A stretch of DNA of 58,412 nucleotides from a virus, in IMG/VR virus record IMGVR_UViG_3300042934_000302, positions 1-58,412 of that record. One strand, 5' to 3'. Below the pieces are notes generated by a model. That model saw only the letters and a list, made by a program, of their open reading frames with translations, was not told the DNA's origin and ran no database searches. A program made the position numbers and the translations under genes. Below are positions 33,471-42,895 of this stretch, one piece after another; position 1 is the stretch's first letter; every line of letters begins with the position of its first letter.

Positions 33471-34541
33471 ATGAGCTTTACTCAATGGGATCCGACGGCC
33501 TTGCCGGTTCGTCCGGGTCTCTATATTAATTTTGTTGAGGCAGCTATTGCACAGATCAGCGGAGGCGCGATGGGTATCGTTGCTATCCCGTTGAAAGCCC
33601 ATACTGGAGGAACAGCTACTGACAAAACATTTTATACGGTAACTAATGAGTCTGACGCTACTGAGTTATTTGGCGCTGATAATATCCAGTCGATTAAGTT
33701 TGCGTTGGCTGGCGGCGCGAGCGAAGTGCTTGTTTATACGTTGCCGGTAATCGATGGAACGACAGTTACTGAAGAAGCAGCGTACAGCGAAGCACGCAAC
33801 GAATTTGAAGCACGACCGTTTAACGTCTTTGTATTCGATGGTGAAGTTAGCGCTACACAGCAAACGGAAACGGCGGCTTGGCTGCAAACCAACATCACCG
33901 AAAAGAAAGAGTTTATGTTCGTTGCTGGCGGAAGCGCTGCGGATGATCTCGATCCATCTGTAGGAAATACACGATCTACGACGCTGGCCAACGATGCCGT
34001 TGTGAACTTGATATCCGGTGTAACGATTGAGGGCGTAGATTATTCAAGCAGCGATTATGCACCGTTTATCGCCGGTTTGGTCGCTGGCACGCCGATTAAC
34101 GCATCAATTACGTACGCAGTAGTTCCAGTCGATGATGTTACGAAACGGTTGAAGAATAGCGATATCGTTACGGCGTTGCAGGCAGGGTCGCTAGTGCTCG
34201 TAAATGATGGCGAAAAGGTAAAAGTCGAGCAAGGGCTTACGACTACGAAGAAAAAGATCCGCAGCATCCGCGCTCGCCATGCGATTGCCACAGCGATTGA
34301 TAAGACGGCTCGCGATAACTATATCGGCAAGCTAAATAACAATGCCGATGGTCAGGCCGCTTTGATTAGTGCGGTTAAGGCGTATCTCGAACAGTTGGAA
34401 AATAGCAACGTGCTTATTCTTCCAGACAACGCGGTAGGTCTTGATCCACAGCACGAAAGTAGCGGGGATACGGTATTTTTAGCGATTAATTATACCGAAG
34501 TTGACTCTATGGAGCACGTATTCTTAACGGTAAACGTCTAA
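33471..34541 (+). CDS. Contractile tail sheath protein (XkdK-like)
   Basis: 356 residues. ATG 33471 after GGGAGTG. Family marks: VRPGLYINFVEAAIAQI at the start, AEATTG-like GGASEVLVYTL, the IRARHAIATAI region and a C-terminal GLDPQHESSGDTVFLAIN strand. The sheath contracts to drive the tube through the envelope, so the phage is a myovirus. Confidence 0.9.
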   Translation: MSFTQWDPTALPVRPGLYINFVEAAIAQISGGAMGIVAIPLKAHTGGTATDKTFYTVTNESDATELFGADNIQSIKFALAGGASEVLVYTLPVIDGTTVTEEAAYSEARNEFEARPFNVFVFDGEVSATQQTETAAWLQTNITEKKEFMFVAGGSAADDLDPSVGNTRSTTLANDAVVNLISGVTIEGVDYSSSDYAPFIAGLVAGTPINASITYAVVPVDDVTKRLKNSDIVTALQAGSLVLVNDGEKVKVEQGLTTTKKKIRSIRARHAIATAIDKTARDNYIGKLNNNADGQAALISAVKAYLEQLENSNVLILPDNAVGLDPQHESSGDTVFLAINYTEVDSMEHVFLTVNV

Positions 34542-34563
34542 TAAAGGGGGGGGGTAATCGTGC

Positions 34564-35001
34564 ATGGTTATGGATGGAACGCGTGCTATTTACGGCTCTT
34601 ATGGTGAGCTATGGCAGGATGGTACGTGGCTGACAAACATTAATAAGGTGCAAGCCAGTGGAGAAATAAATAAAGAAGAAGTTCAACGAAGTGGTACACG
34701 AATTACGGCGCATAAAACAACTAGCGTAACATTCTCCGGAACAATGTCCGGATTGAAAATATCATCGGCGTTAGTAAAACAAATTGGTCAAGTCGGAACA
34801 GATCGTGGGGTTCCGTTTGTTACCGAACTAATCGCGAAATTGGACGACCCCGAATCATGGGGCGCTGAGCGTATTCGTATGAAAGGCGTTCAGTTCGATA
34901 AGATTGACCTCGTAAACTTCGAGGCAAACAAACTCGTCGAAACGGAGATCCCATTCACATTCAGCGGGTTCGATCTTCTCGATGAGATTAAAGAAAGTTA
35001 A
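34564..35001 (+). CDS. Tail tube protein (XkdM-like)
   Basis: 145 residues. TRAIYGSYGELWQDGTWLTN at the N-terminus and the SGTMSGLKISS hairpin fit XkdM-type tube subunits. The ribosome site is a run of nine G residues (34546-34554), which can slip in sequencing or replication. The start may be ATG 34564 or 34570. Confidence 0.85.
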   Translation: MVMDGTRAIYGSYGELWQDGTWLTNINKVQASGEINKEEVQRSGTRITAHKTTSVTFSGTMSGLKISSALVKQIGQVGTDRGVPFVTELIAKLDDPESWGAERIRMKGVQFDKIDLVNFEANKLVETEIPFTFSGFDLLDEIKES

Positions 35002-35006
35002 TCATG

Positions 35007-35032
35007 GCACCCATTGCGGGTGCTATTTATTT
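35007..35032 (+). terminator. Weak hairpin after the tube gene
   Basis: GCACCC-ATTGC-GGGTGC stem followed by TATTTATTTT. It probably reduces readthrough from the highly expressed sheath and tube genes into the chaperone and tape-measure genes. Confidence 0.55.
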
Positions 35033-35058
35033 TGAAAATAACCGGGAGGTTTATATAA

Positions 35059-35433
35059 ATGGCTAAAAAAGATGCATTGTCAGCGTTTCTTAGCGCGGAC
35101 TTAGATGTAAAAGAAACGGTATACATTAAGCGGTTAGGCATTGATCTCGAAGTAAAGCCGATCACGGGTAAGACACTCAACCATCTTACCGAGCAGGCAA
35201 CGTTTGCTAATAAGGTTGACGGATTGAAACTAAACTGTCTTATGGTCGCGAATGCATGTACATCGTTGAACTTTGGCGATTCGAAAATGATCGAACATTA
35301 CGGCGCATCCGATCCGGTCGATTGCGTACAAAAAGCGTTATTTGCCGGTGAACTTACACAAATGGTTCAAACGATCCTAAAAGTTTCCGGATTTGAAAAT
35401 ATGGATGCTCAGGTACTCGCGGCAAAAAACTAA
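35059..35433 (+). CDS. Tail assembly chaperone, short form (XkdN-like)
   Basis: 124 residues. The unshifted product of a chaperone gene that wraps the tape measure during tail assembly. YIKRLGIDLEVKPITGKTLN near the N-terminus matches XkdN-type chaperones. The gene ends at a slippery heptamer, so a minority of ribosomes produce a longer form. AGGAGG-like site (GGGAGG) 13 bp upstream. Confidence 0.8.
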   Translation: MAKKDALSAFLSADLDVKETVYIKRLGIDLEVKPITGKTLNHLTEQATFANKVDGLKLNCLMVANACTSLNFGDSKMIEHYGASDPVDCVQKALFAGELTQMVQTILKVSGFENMDAQVLAAKN

Positions 35434-35591
35434 TCAAGGCCGGTGGAGAAGCAACGTTAATCCACGCGATATTCCAACGGCACCATATTCCACCTGACGA
35501 GTTATACGCGAAGAATCAACGTATTCGCGCGTTTATGTATGCATCAATGGAGCTCGTGCTCGAAGCGGAAGAAAAAGAACGGAATAAATAA
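35059..35591 (+). CDS. Tail assembly chaperone, -1 frameshift long form
   Basis: A -1 shift on A_AAA_AAC (35424-35430), just before the zero-frame stop at 35431, continues the frame to the TAA at 35589-35591. This adds about 53 residues (starting LIKAGGEATLIHAIFQRHHI, ending EEKERNK), for about 177 in all. This mirrors the gpG/gpGT arrangement of tailed phages. The extension has no ribosome site or start of its own. Confidence 0.8.
35424..35430 (+). promoter_or_regulatory. Programmed -1 ribosomal frameshift site
   Basis: AAAAAAC in the frame A AAA AAC, immediately followed by the TAA stop. It is a canonical X XXY YYZ slippery heptamer located exactly at the end of the chaperone gene. Confidence 0.85.
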
Positions 35592-35609
35592 AGAAAGGAG
35601 GAATGACCT

Positions 35610-37661
35610 ATCGCCTTCGATTTGACGGCCGTCCTTCGTTTGACTGATGCCAACTTTACTTCGGGGATGCGATCAGCTCAACGCCAAACTGGGCTATTTA
35701 AAAGTAGTATCGGTGAAACAGTTAAACAGCTCGGTATCTTAACATCCGCTGGTGCAGTCGTTGCTGGCGGTTTTTCTGCGGTCAAGAAGTCGATGGACTT
35801 CGAATCCGAAATGAGCACGATTAAGGCGTTAACTGGCGCTACTGGCGGACAGATGAAACAGATGACGAACCTTGCGTTACAGATGGGAGCGAAAACGAAA
35901 TACAACGCCTTAGAAGCGGCGCAAGGAATAGAAGAACTGCTAAAAAGCGGCATGCAACCGGCAACCGTACAAGCTGGCGGGCTTGAATCAGCACTGAATA
36001 TGGCAACGGCAGGAGGTATGAGCCTTGCGGATTCAGCATCACTTATGTCCAATTCGTTGAACTCGTTCAAAGGAACGGGATTAACTGCGGCTGCTGTGGC
36101 AAATACATTAGCCGGAGCGGCAAACGCGTCATCTGCGGATATGGTTGACCTCAAGTATGGTCTTGCAGCTGTTGGCCCTGTTGCTTCCGGTGTGAAAATG
36201 TCATTACGTGATACTACCGCAGCACTGGCTCTTTTCTCGAATAACAACTTGCAAGGACAAGACGCTGGTACATCGTTTAAGACGATGCTTATGAATTTGT
36301 CCCCACAGACGAAAAAAGCGGCTGCGTTGATGAAGGATTTGGGCATTATCACGAAAAACGGTACTGACCAATTCTTTGATGCTAAAGGTAAGGTTAAAGG
36401 TTTGGCTGATGTTGCCGAGGTTTTACGTCAATCCCTTAAAAATCTGAATCCGAAAGAGCAAGGCGATGCGATCAAGCAAATGTTCGGTAGCGATGCTATT
36501 CGGGCAGGTCGTATTTTGCTATCTGAGGGCGCGGACGGGGTTAAAAAAATGTACGGTGAAATGTCGAAGGTCACCGCGCTAGACGTAGCCAAGCAAAAAA
36601 TGAATAATGCAAAGGGTGCGGTTGAGCAATTTAAGGGCGCAATGGAAACGTTGCAGATATCCGCACTCATGCCGACGTTGCCCGTAATTAAACAAGTAGC
36701 AACGGAAATGGCAAACTGGGTATCGAATTTGAAGCCTGGTCAGATACAATCGTTTGGGGATACGGTTAAGAACATATTGTTGACAATTGTTAACCTTGTA
36801 AAATCAGTAGTATCACATTGGAATATGATATCAGGCGTACTTATTGGTGCGGCAGTAGCGGTTGGTGTTTTTAAAACAGCAATGGTTGGTCTATCGATTG
36901 TTGGTGCAGTAATCAAGTTAATGAATGCGTGGCGTACTGCAACAATGGCGGCAACACTGGCCGAAATGGGATTGAACGCGGCAATGTGGGCAAACCCGAT
37001 TACGTGGATTGTGGCAGCTATTGCAGTGTTAATCGGGATCATCGTTGTACTCGTATTACGGTGGCACCAAGTAACATCAGCGCTTGCCTACGCATGGAAT
37101 CATTTCAAAAAAACGCGTAACATAATTCTCATATTGCTCGGCCCAATCGGTTTAATAATTGCGGCTGCCGTATCTTTGGCATCACATTGGAAAACGGTAA
37201 GTGCAGTATGGTCAACGGTGTGGAACGGAATTAAGACGAAGGCTGCATCATCGATCAATTCAGTTATTGGCGGAATTAATAAGATGATTGGTGTCATCAA
37301 TCGTATACCAGGAGTTAATATACCGATCATTCCGAAAGTAAACTGGGGCAGTTCCGGAAGTAAGGCAAAAGGCGGATCACCTATGTCTATGTCGCAGCAC
37401 GTGCAAATGGTTAAGTATGCGCATAGTCATGCCGGCGGACTATCGAACGTACCATATGATCAGTACGCCGCGTCACTGCATAAGGGCGAACGTGTGCTTA
37501 CACGAAGTGAGAACGAAGCATATACGCGTGGTAATGGCCGGAACACGTACCAATTCGGAGATATCATAATTCAGGGCGGGCCAACGGATAAAGTTACGGT
37601 CATTCGATTAATGGACGCGATCGCTAACGAAATCGAAGCAGCAGGAAACGGGGGAGCGTAA
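35610..37661 (+). CDS. Tape measure protein
   Basis: 683 residues if started at ATC 35610, which has AAAGGAGG 8 bp upstream and gives the natural opening AFDLTAVLRLTDANFTSGMR; the first ordinary start, TTG 35622, is 20 bp from that site. The TP901-type core (about 60-280: MKQMTNLALQMGAKTKYNAL; GTSFKTMLMNLSPQTKKAAA) is followed by strongly hydrophobic segments (about 420-530), presumably inserted into the host membrane, and a C-terminal HAGGLSNVPYDQYAASLHKG region. The protein sets tail length. Confidence 0.9.
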   Translation: MAFDLTAVLRLTDANFTSGMRSAQRQTGLFKSSIGETVKQLGILTSAGAVVAGGFSAVKKSMDFESEMSTIKALTGATGGQMKQMTNLALQMGAKTKYNALEAAQGIEELLKSGMQPATVQAGGLESALNMATAGGMSLADSASLMSNSLNSFKGTGLTAAAVANTLAGAANASSADMVDLKYGLAAVGPVASGVKMSLRDTTAALALFSNNNLQGQDAGTSFKTMLMNLSPQTKKAAALMKDLGIITKNGTDQFFDAKGKVKGLADVAEVLRQSLKNLNPKEQGDAIKQMFGSDAIRAGRILLSEGADGVKKMYGEMSKVTALDVAKQKMNNAKGAVEQFKGAMETLQISALMPTLPVIKQVATEMANWVSNLKPGQIQSFGDTVKNILLTIVNLVKSVVSHWNMISGVLIGAAVAVGVFKTAMVGLSIVGAVIKLMNAWRTATMAATLAEMGLNAAMWANPITWIVAAIAVLIGIIVVLVLRWHQVTSALAYAWNHFKKTRNIILILLGPIGLIIAAAVSLASHWKTVSAVWSTVWNGIKTKAASSINSVIGGINKMIGVINRIPGVNIPIIPKVNWGSSGSKAKGGSPMSMSQHVQMVKYAHSHAGGLSNVPYDQYAASLHKGERVLTRSENEAYTRGNGRNTYQFGDIIIQGGPTDKVTVIRLMDAIANEIEAAGNGGA

Positions 37662-38309
37662 ATGGCGATTGAATTTTGGCTAATTAACGGCAGTACGCGT
37701 TTACGCCTACCCGTTAACCCACCGTCATTGAAATATACATCACCGTTTGGGTACGAAGAAGTTACGGTTGCTGGGCTTGGCGAAACATCAAATATTGGCT
37801 ATCGCGGGCAAAAGGAGTTTACAATTGAGACGTTTTGGCCAAAAAAGTATAATCCTATTTATTGTAGTTATTCGGGGTTTATTTCGCCAAACACGTTTGT
37901 ATCTAAAATGGAATCGTGGCGTAATGCGCGTAAGCCAATTCGTTTCCTTGTAACAGGAATCGGAGGAGCTAACTGCAAAGTTACTATCCGTGATTTTACG
38001 ATTGATGCAGAAAAGTTCGGAAGTCCTGGCGATATTTACTTTTCACTTACGTTGAAGGAATACCGCGAGATTAAGATTAAGCACGTTACGATTTCATCGC
38101 CGAAAAAGAAAGCAAAATCACGGCCAGCTGCGGCTAAAAAATCTAAGTCGAAAACATACACGGTGAAGAAAGGCGATTGCTTGTGGAAGATTGCAAAACG
38201 ATATTACGGGAGTGGATCACAGTGGCGAAAGATTTATAACGCGAACAAGTCGAAAATTAAGGATCCACACTGGATTTACCCTGGTCAGAAGTTTGTGATT
38301 CCATCATGA
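37662..38309 (+). CDS. LysM baseplate/tail protein (XkdP-like)
   Basis: 215 residues. An N-terminal XkdP-type domain (WLINGSTRLRLPVNPPSLKY; VTVAGLGETSNIGYRGQKEF) joins through a Lys-rich linker to a LysM domain (YTVKKGDCLWKIAKRYYGSG, about 164-183), which binds peptidoglycan. Overlaps the next gene by 4 bp. Confidence 0.85.
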   Translation: MAIEFWLINGSTRLRLPVNPPSLKYTSPFGYEEVTVAGLGETSNIGYRGQKEFTIETFWPKKYNPIYCSYSGFISPNTFVSKMESWRNARKPIRFLVTGIGGANCKVTIRDFTIDAEKFGSPGDIYFSLTLKEYREIKIKHVTISSPKKKAKSRPAAAKKSKSKTYTVKKGDCLWKIAKRYYGSGSQWRKIYNANKSKIKDPHWIYPGQKFVIPS

Positions 38310-39751
38310 GTATATCAGTCGCATACTATTCAGACAGCAACATCTATTATATAACAGAGTTAGTAACGTCGGTTAAATGGTCCGGTGATACGACGCAAGC
38401 ACAGCGAGACTGCGAAATTGATCTAGCGAATACGAAAAATGGGACGACTAAAGCAATTAGCTTTACGTTAGGCAAAGAGATACGATTTTATGACAGTGGC
38501 ACCGAGGTTTTTCGCGGGGTCATTTTTAACGTTGATATAAAAGACACTGGCGACACTTCCGTTACAGCACACGACTACAACTATTATCTGACGCGGAATA
38601 CGGATTCGCTAAAGTTTACGAAAATGAAGGCGTCGCAAATCGTTAAATCGATCTGCAAGCGATTCGGCATCGATTATGGGGTAGTTGATGATACCGGATA
38701 TGTATTTTCAAAGCTGATTTTTCGGGACAAGACAATTTACGATATGATCGTGACCGCGCTCACTGAGACGAAGAAAAAGAATGGGCGCACGTTTATTATC
38801 GGCAATGAAAAAGGTAAGCTTACGTTGCGCGAGCGTAAGAACCAAGTCAAGCAGCTCGTAATTAGCGATGGGTCGAATTTAACAAGCGCAAGTTATTCGA
38901 AGTCTATCGATGACCTGCGAAACTCAGTACGCATTACAGGCAAATCCGGCCCAGATAAAGCGGGCGTTACCGTTAGCGATTCTGATAACATTAAGAAATA
39001 CGGATTGATGCGCGAAAAGAAGGACGAATCCAACAACACGGACGAAAAAAATAAATCCGTTGCGGACGCGCTACTCAAAGAGCTGAACAAGGTAAAAACG
39101 GAATCCAACGTTGATGCTATCGGTGATTCGTCGATCATCGCGGGTAAACAGGTGCAAGTAAGCGAATCCATGACGGGAATAAGCGGTGGCTTTTACGTGC
39201 TGACTGATTCACATACGTATACCCCGACGAGCCATACGATGTCGCTTAAAGTTTCGAAAACACTTGAACTTAACGAAATTGAGTATGAGCCACCGGATAC
39301 CACGTCTACTTCGAGCAGCAGTAAGTCAACGACATCTGTTGCGAAGGACAACGGTGGCATATTTATGAAGCCGGTAAACGCGCCGGTATCTAGCCCATTC
39401 GGTCGTCGCAACGGGAAGATGCATCCAGGCATTGATTACGCGAAGTCGGGTACAGTGCCAATTTCTGCGGCTGCATCGGGTAAGGTTGCCCGTTCGTATC
39501 GATCGAGCAGTTACGGCGAATGTATCATTATTCATCACGTGATTAAGGGTAAAACGTACGAAACGCTCTACGCGCACATGCGGTCAGGTTCGCGAAAGTA
39601 TCACAATGGACAAACAGTTAAGCGTGGCGCGGTGATCGGGTATATGGGCAGCACCGGCGATTCTACCGGCCAGCACTTACATTTCGAAATTAATATTCCG
39701 GTATGGAACCCATCGCATTCGAACGCAGTTAATCCAGCTAAATATGTATAG
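38306..39751 (+). CDS. Tail hub protein (XkdQ-like) fused to an M23 endopeptidase
   Basis: 481 residues. Residues about 1-320 resemble XkdQ/gpD-like hub proteins (VTAHDYNYYLTRN; KSICKRFGIDYG). A Ser/Thr linker (about 333-345) leads to a LytM/M23 domain with HPGIDYAKSG (zinc ligands H and D, about 372-376) and GQHLHFEIN (HxH). The enzyme would cut peptide cross-links as the tube penetrates. Hub-peptidase fusions exist, but in PBSX-like tails the lysin is often a separate domain set. Confidence 0.85.
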   Translation: MSISVAYYSDSNIYYITELVTSVKWSGDTTQAQRDCEIDLANTKNGTTKAISFTLGKEIRFYDSGTEVFRGVIFNVDIKDTGDTSVTAHDYNYYLTRNTDSLKFTKMKASQIVKSICKRFGIDYGVVDDTGYVFSKLIFRDKTIYDMIVTALTETKKKNGRTFIIGNEKGKLTLRERKNQVKQLVISDGSNLTSASYSKSIDDLRNSVRITGKSGPDKAGVTVSDSDNIKKYGLMREKKDESNNTDEKNKSVADALLKELNKVKTESNVDAIGDSSIIAGKQVQVSESMTGISGGFYVLTDSHTYTPTSHTMSLKVSKTLELNEIEYEPPDTTSTSSSSKSTTSVAKDNGGIFMKPVNAPVSSPFGRRNGKMHPGIDYAKSGTVPISAAASGKVARSYRSSSYGECIIIHHVIKGKTYETLYAHMRSGSRKYHNGQTVKRGAVIGYMGSTGDSTGQHLHFEINIPVWNPSHSNAVNPAKYV

Positions 39752-39762
39752 GAGGTGGCAAC

Positions 39763-40044
39763 GTGGACAAACGATTAAAGGTTGAAGGTAGCGGTGCATC
39801 ACGCATGGTTCAGCTGATGCGTAAACACGGCTATAACAAGGACGTTGATATCGAAATCGGAACGGTCACTGCGCCACTTCCAAATATCGAAGTTACGTTG
39901 AATGACGGTATCGCACTCGATAAGGACGATCTTATCATCACTTACGCGGCGTCGCAATCGGGTATCGCAGTCGATGACGAAGTAGTCATAATTGGCAACG
40001 AGGAATCGCAATTCTACGTCTTAATCGATAAGGTGGCGAACTAA
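39763..40044 (+). CDS. Baseplate wedge component (XkdR, DUF2577-like)
   Basis: 93 residues from GTG 39763 after GGAGGTGG. The pattern IGTVTAPLPNIEVTLNDGI, then DEVVIIGNEESQFYVLIDKV is characteristic of the small OB-like DUF2577 protein. Confidence 0.75.
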   Translation: MDKRLKVEGSGASRMVQLMRKHGYNKDVDIEIGTVTAPLPNIEVTLNDGIALDKDDLIITYAASQSGIAVDDEVVIIGNEESQFYVLIDKVAN

Positions 40045-40485
40045 ATGGCGCTAACCCCCGATAATAATACGGAATTGCTCGATCAAGTCGATGAAGAAAC
40101 TGCGGATGACAGTACGGCCGATCTAGAACCATCGTTAACTTACGAGTTAAATTTCTATGATGGAACGATTGGCGATCTAATTGACGGTACAGACGCGCTA
40201 AAGCAATTTATTTACAAGGCGATCATCACCGCGCGATCACGTTACCTTATTTATACGGATGACTACGGGTGCGAGCTCGAAGATTTACTCGGCGGAACGT
40301 TGACCCCATCGCTACTCGAAACCGAAGTAGAGCGTATGGTGACGGAAGCACTAATTTATGACGATCGCATCGATGATGTAACGGATATCGAATCAACGCA
40401 AGTCGGCGATACGTTAACGATATCATTTACGGTCGTTCCCGTAACGGAAGCACCGTTTGAAATGGAGGTGAACGTAGATGTATGA
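40045..40485 (+). CDS. Baseplate protein (XkdS, DUF2634-like)
   Basis: 146 residues. DGTDALKQFIYKAIITARSR and YTDDYGCELEDLLGGTLTP match the gp25/XkdS-type wedge lysozyme-like fold without catalytic function. Overlaps the J-like gene. Confidence 0.8.
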   Translation: MALTPDNNTELLDQVDEETADDSTADLEPSLTYELNFYDGTIGDLIDGTDALKQFIYKAIITARSRYLIYTDDYGCELEDLLGGTLTPSLLETEVERMVTEALIYDDRIDDVTDIESTQVGDTLTISFTVVPVTEAPFEMEVNVDV

Positions 40486-41530
40486 GAGTGAGACTGCCGA
40501 AGTGATTTTGGCGCGAATGCTCGAACGATTATCTGATACGCTTGATAAGCGTGAAGGGTCGGTGTTATCCGATATTCTATCGCCAGCTGCGATTGAACTC
40601 GAACAGGCTTACGCCGAAATGGACAACGTATTTAATCTCGGATTTGTCGACACAACGTATGGTGAGTATCTTGACCGTCGTTGCGCAGAGCAAGGGTTGA
40701 CGCGTAAACCAGCGGTTGCAGCAGTTGGTACCGTTACAATCACCGCGCAAGCAGGTACAGTAATTCCGCAAGGTACGCGACTATCAACGACTGACGATAC
40801 TCCGATTTATTTCGATACAACCGTTGATGCAACGGTAACAGACAGCACCGTTGATGTTGCGATTGCCGCCGAGATTAGCGGGGTTAGCGGAAATATCGAT
40901 GCAGGAACGATCACAGCAGTAGTGGGCGACATGGCGAGTATCATTACAGTTAATAACGCGGAAGCAACGACTGGCGGTATTGACGAAGAAACCGACGAGT
41001 CATTACTAGCACGATATCAGGAGAAAGTAAGCCGGCCGATTACGTCGGGAAATAAATATCAATACGAATCATGGGCGAAGTCGGTCGCCGGTATCTCGGA
41101 CGCGTTATGTTACCCGTTATGGAACGGCCCTGGAACGGTAAAAGTCGTTGTTATCGACGATAATAAACGATGCCCAGCGCAGTCAGTAATCGACGCGGTA
41201 TCGGCTTACATCGAGGACAATCGACCGGTTGGCGCAAGTGTTACGGTAGTTGGCGTAACCGAACGATCTATCGACGTGAGCGCAACATTGACGCTAACCG
41301 ATGGAGCTGTGTTAGATGATGTAAAAACGGCAATTATCGCGAGCATAACGGTATACTTCGAGAGTATTGCGTTTGTTGATCAAACAGTGCGCTACTCGAA
41401 GATCGCGAATGCTATTCTTGATACCGACGGTGTTATCGATTACGCGAATATGCAAGTAAGCGGGCAAACGGGGAACATCGTACTGAACACAGACGAAGTG
41501 CCGGTAATTGGCGCGGTACTCGTTGCATAA
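40478..41530 (+). CDS. Baseplate J-like protein (XkdT-like)
   Basis: 350 residues. An IDTTYGEYLDRRC-type segment (here VDTTYGEYLDRRCAEQGL, about 53-70), AGTVIPQGTRLST, and SGNKYQYESWAKSVAGI (about 190-206) are typical of gpJ/XkdT wedge proteins. Confidence 0.9.
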   Translation: MYESETAEVILARMLERLSDTLDKREGSVLSDILSPAAIELEQAYAEMDNVFNLGFVDTTYGEYLDRRCAEQGLTRKPAVAAVGTVTITAQAGTVIPQGTRLSTTDDTPIYFDTTVDATVTDSTVDVAIAAEISGVSGNIDAGTITAVVGDMASIITVNNAEATTGGIDEETDESLLARYQEKVSRPITSGNKYQYESWAKSVAGISDALCYPLWNGPGTVKVVVIDDNKRCPAQSVIDAVSAYIEDNRPVGASVTVVGVTERSIDVSATLTLTDGAVLDDVKTAIIASITVYFESIAFVDQTVRYSKIANAILDTDGVIDYANMQVSGQTGNIVLNTDEVPVIGAVLVA

Positions 41531-41553
41531 CTAAACGAAACGGAGACGATTAA

Positions 41554-41946
41554 ATGGCTTACGCATTCAGCGATTATTTGGAAAACGCATTACTAAACGC
41601 CACATTACGAGGGGTTGCGTACATAGCGCCATCAACCGTATATGTGGCGTTATTTACGAGTGACCCAACGGACACAGGAACGGGCGGTACCGAAGTCACA
41701 GGCGGAGCATACGCGCGGCAAGCGATCACGTTTAACGCGCCAACCGCTGGGTCAGCGAGTAACTCAGCTGACGTATTATTTCCGATTGCTACTGCGGCGT
41801 GGGGAACGATTACCCACCTGGCATTCTTCGACGCGGCTACAGCAGGTAATATGCTATACAGCGGCCAGCTGACGACTGCGAAAACGATTGCGACCGATGA
41901 TCAACTAAAATTAGCGGCAGGCAACGTAACTGTGACGCTCGACTAA
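41554..41946 (+). CDS. Small tail/fibre-associated protein
   Basis: 130 residues. ENALLNATLRGVAYIAPSTV, then YVALFTSDPTDTGTGGTEVT is the well-known opening of a phage structural family (Gp80-like) near the baseplate. Beta-rich; probably decorates the baseplate or fibre base. Confidence 0.65.
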   Translation: MAYAFSDYLENALLNATLRGVAYIAPSTVYVALFTSDPTDTGTGGTEVTGGAYARQAITFNAPTAGSASNSADVLFPIATAAWGTITHLAFFDAATAGNMLYSGQLTTAKTIATDDQLKLAAGNVTVTLD

Positions 41947-41959
41947 GGAGTGATCACGT

Positions 41960-42895
41960 ATGGCAATCGTAACAGCTGATGCGATGAACATATCGTCTAT
42001 TGCATCGATAACATCGAGGGTCACCGCGATAACGAAATCAAGCGCAACTACGTTAGCACACGCAGTAAAAACGGGGCGCGCTTATCGCGTAGCACAGCAT
42101 ACATCAACGGTAGCGAACGGCCATGCTTCGGCAGCTTTGCGTGCTGTACGTATGCAAAAGGTAAGTATTGCGTCAACATCGCAGGCAACCGTATCTGGAC
42201 GATCATACAGGATAGAAACAGTTTGGTCATCACCATCAGCGTATGCAACATCGATAGTTAACGCGTGGAAATACAAAACGGCGCGGAGCGATATTGCTGC
42301 ATCGGGTACCCTCGAAGCATACCAAACTGACCGCGATATCGCACAGGATGTTGTCGACTACCTTCCGCAATACTACGAAAAGTTTCTCGCAGTTATGGAT
42401 TCGGCGCGTACGGAAGGTAATGAAAGCACACGTATGCAAGCGAAGTTACGCGAGTTGCTCGATCAGTTTTTTACGTTGACCGCGACAATTTCGCTTGACC
42501 GATGGGAATCGTTGACTGGAATCGAACATTTACCGCAACGATCGGTAATATCAACGCAACATTACGTAACCAGTAAAATTGCGGGAACAGGCACAGTTAA
42601 TCTCGCGCTGTTAAATGATATAGTCAATACGTTTTACGGGATTGAGTCGACAGAACTAGCAACGGAAAATATCATGCATTTCAAGTTCGTTGGTCAGCGT
42701 GGGGTACCGAAGAATCTCGAAGATATTGAAGATGCGGTGAATGACGTGATACCGGCACATATCGCAGCTGAGTACGAGTTTACGTATTTACCGTGGGATG
42801 AATTGGGGGCGTCGGATATGCAGTGGCAGGATGCAGATACGTATACGTGGGACGGAATTGAACAAGTATTTCTCGGCGAAGGGGAGTTTGTATAA
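41960..42895 (+). CDS. Baseplate protein with XkdU/YmfQ-like C-terminal domain
   Basis: 311 residues. The first 115 are Ala/Ser/Thr-rich with repetitive beta pattern, an unusual extension. From about 125 the YmfQ/XkdU-type segment follows (DVVDYLPQYYEKFLAVMDSA; LTATISLDRWESLTGIEHLP). It ends LPWDELGASDMQWQDADTYT, a typical fibre-docking tail. It links the baseplate to fibres. Confidence 0.75.
   Translation: MAIVTADAMNISSIASITSRVTAITKSSATTLAHAVKTGRAYRVAQHTSTVANGHASAALRAVRMQKVSIASTSQATVSGRSYRIETVWSSPSAYATSIVNAWKYKTARSDIAASGTLEAYQTDRDIAQDVVDYLPQYYEKFLAVMDSARTEGNESTRMQAKLRELLDQFFTLTATISLDRWESLTGIEHLPQRSVISTQHYVTSKIAGTGTVNLALLNDIVNTFYGIESTELATENIMHFKFVGQRGVPKNLEDIEDAVNDVIPAHIAAEYEFTYLPWDELGASDMQWQDADTYTWDGIEQVFLGEGEFV

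Noticed and set aside
35678-36352. 224-residue leftward frame over the tape-measure gene
   Set aside because: Shadow of a long, well-supported coding region; no ribosome site.
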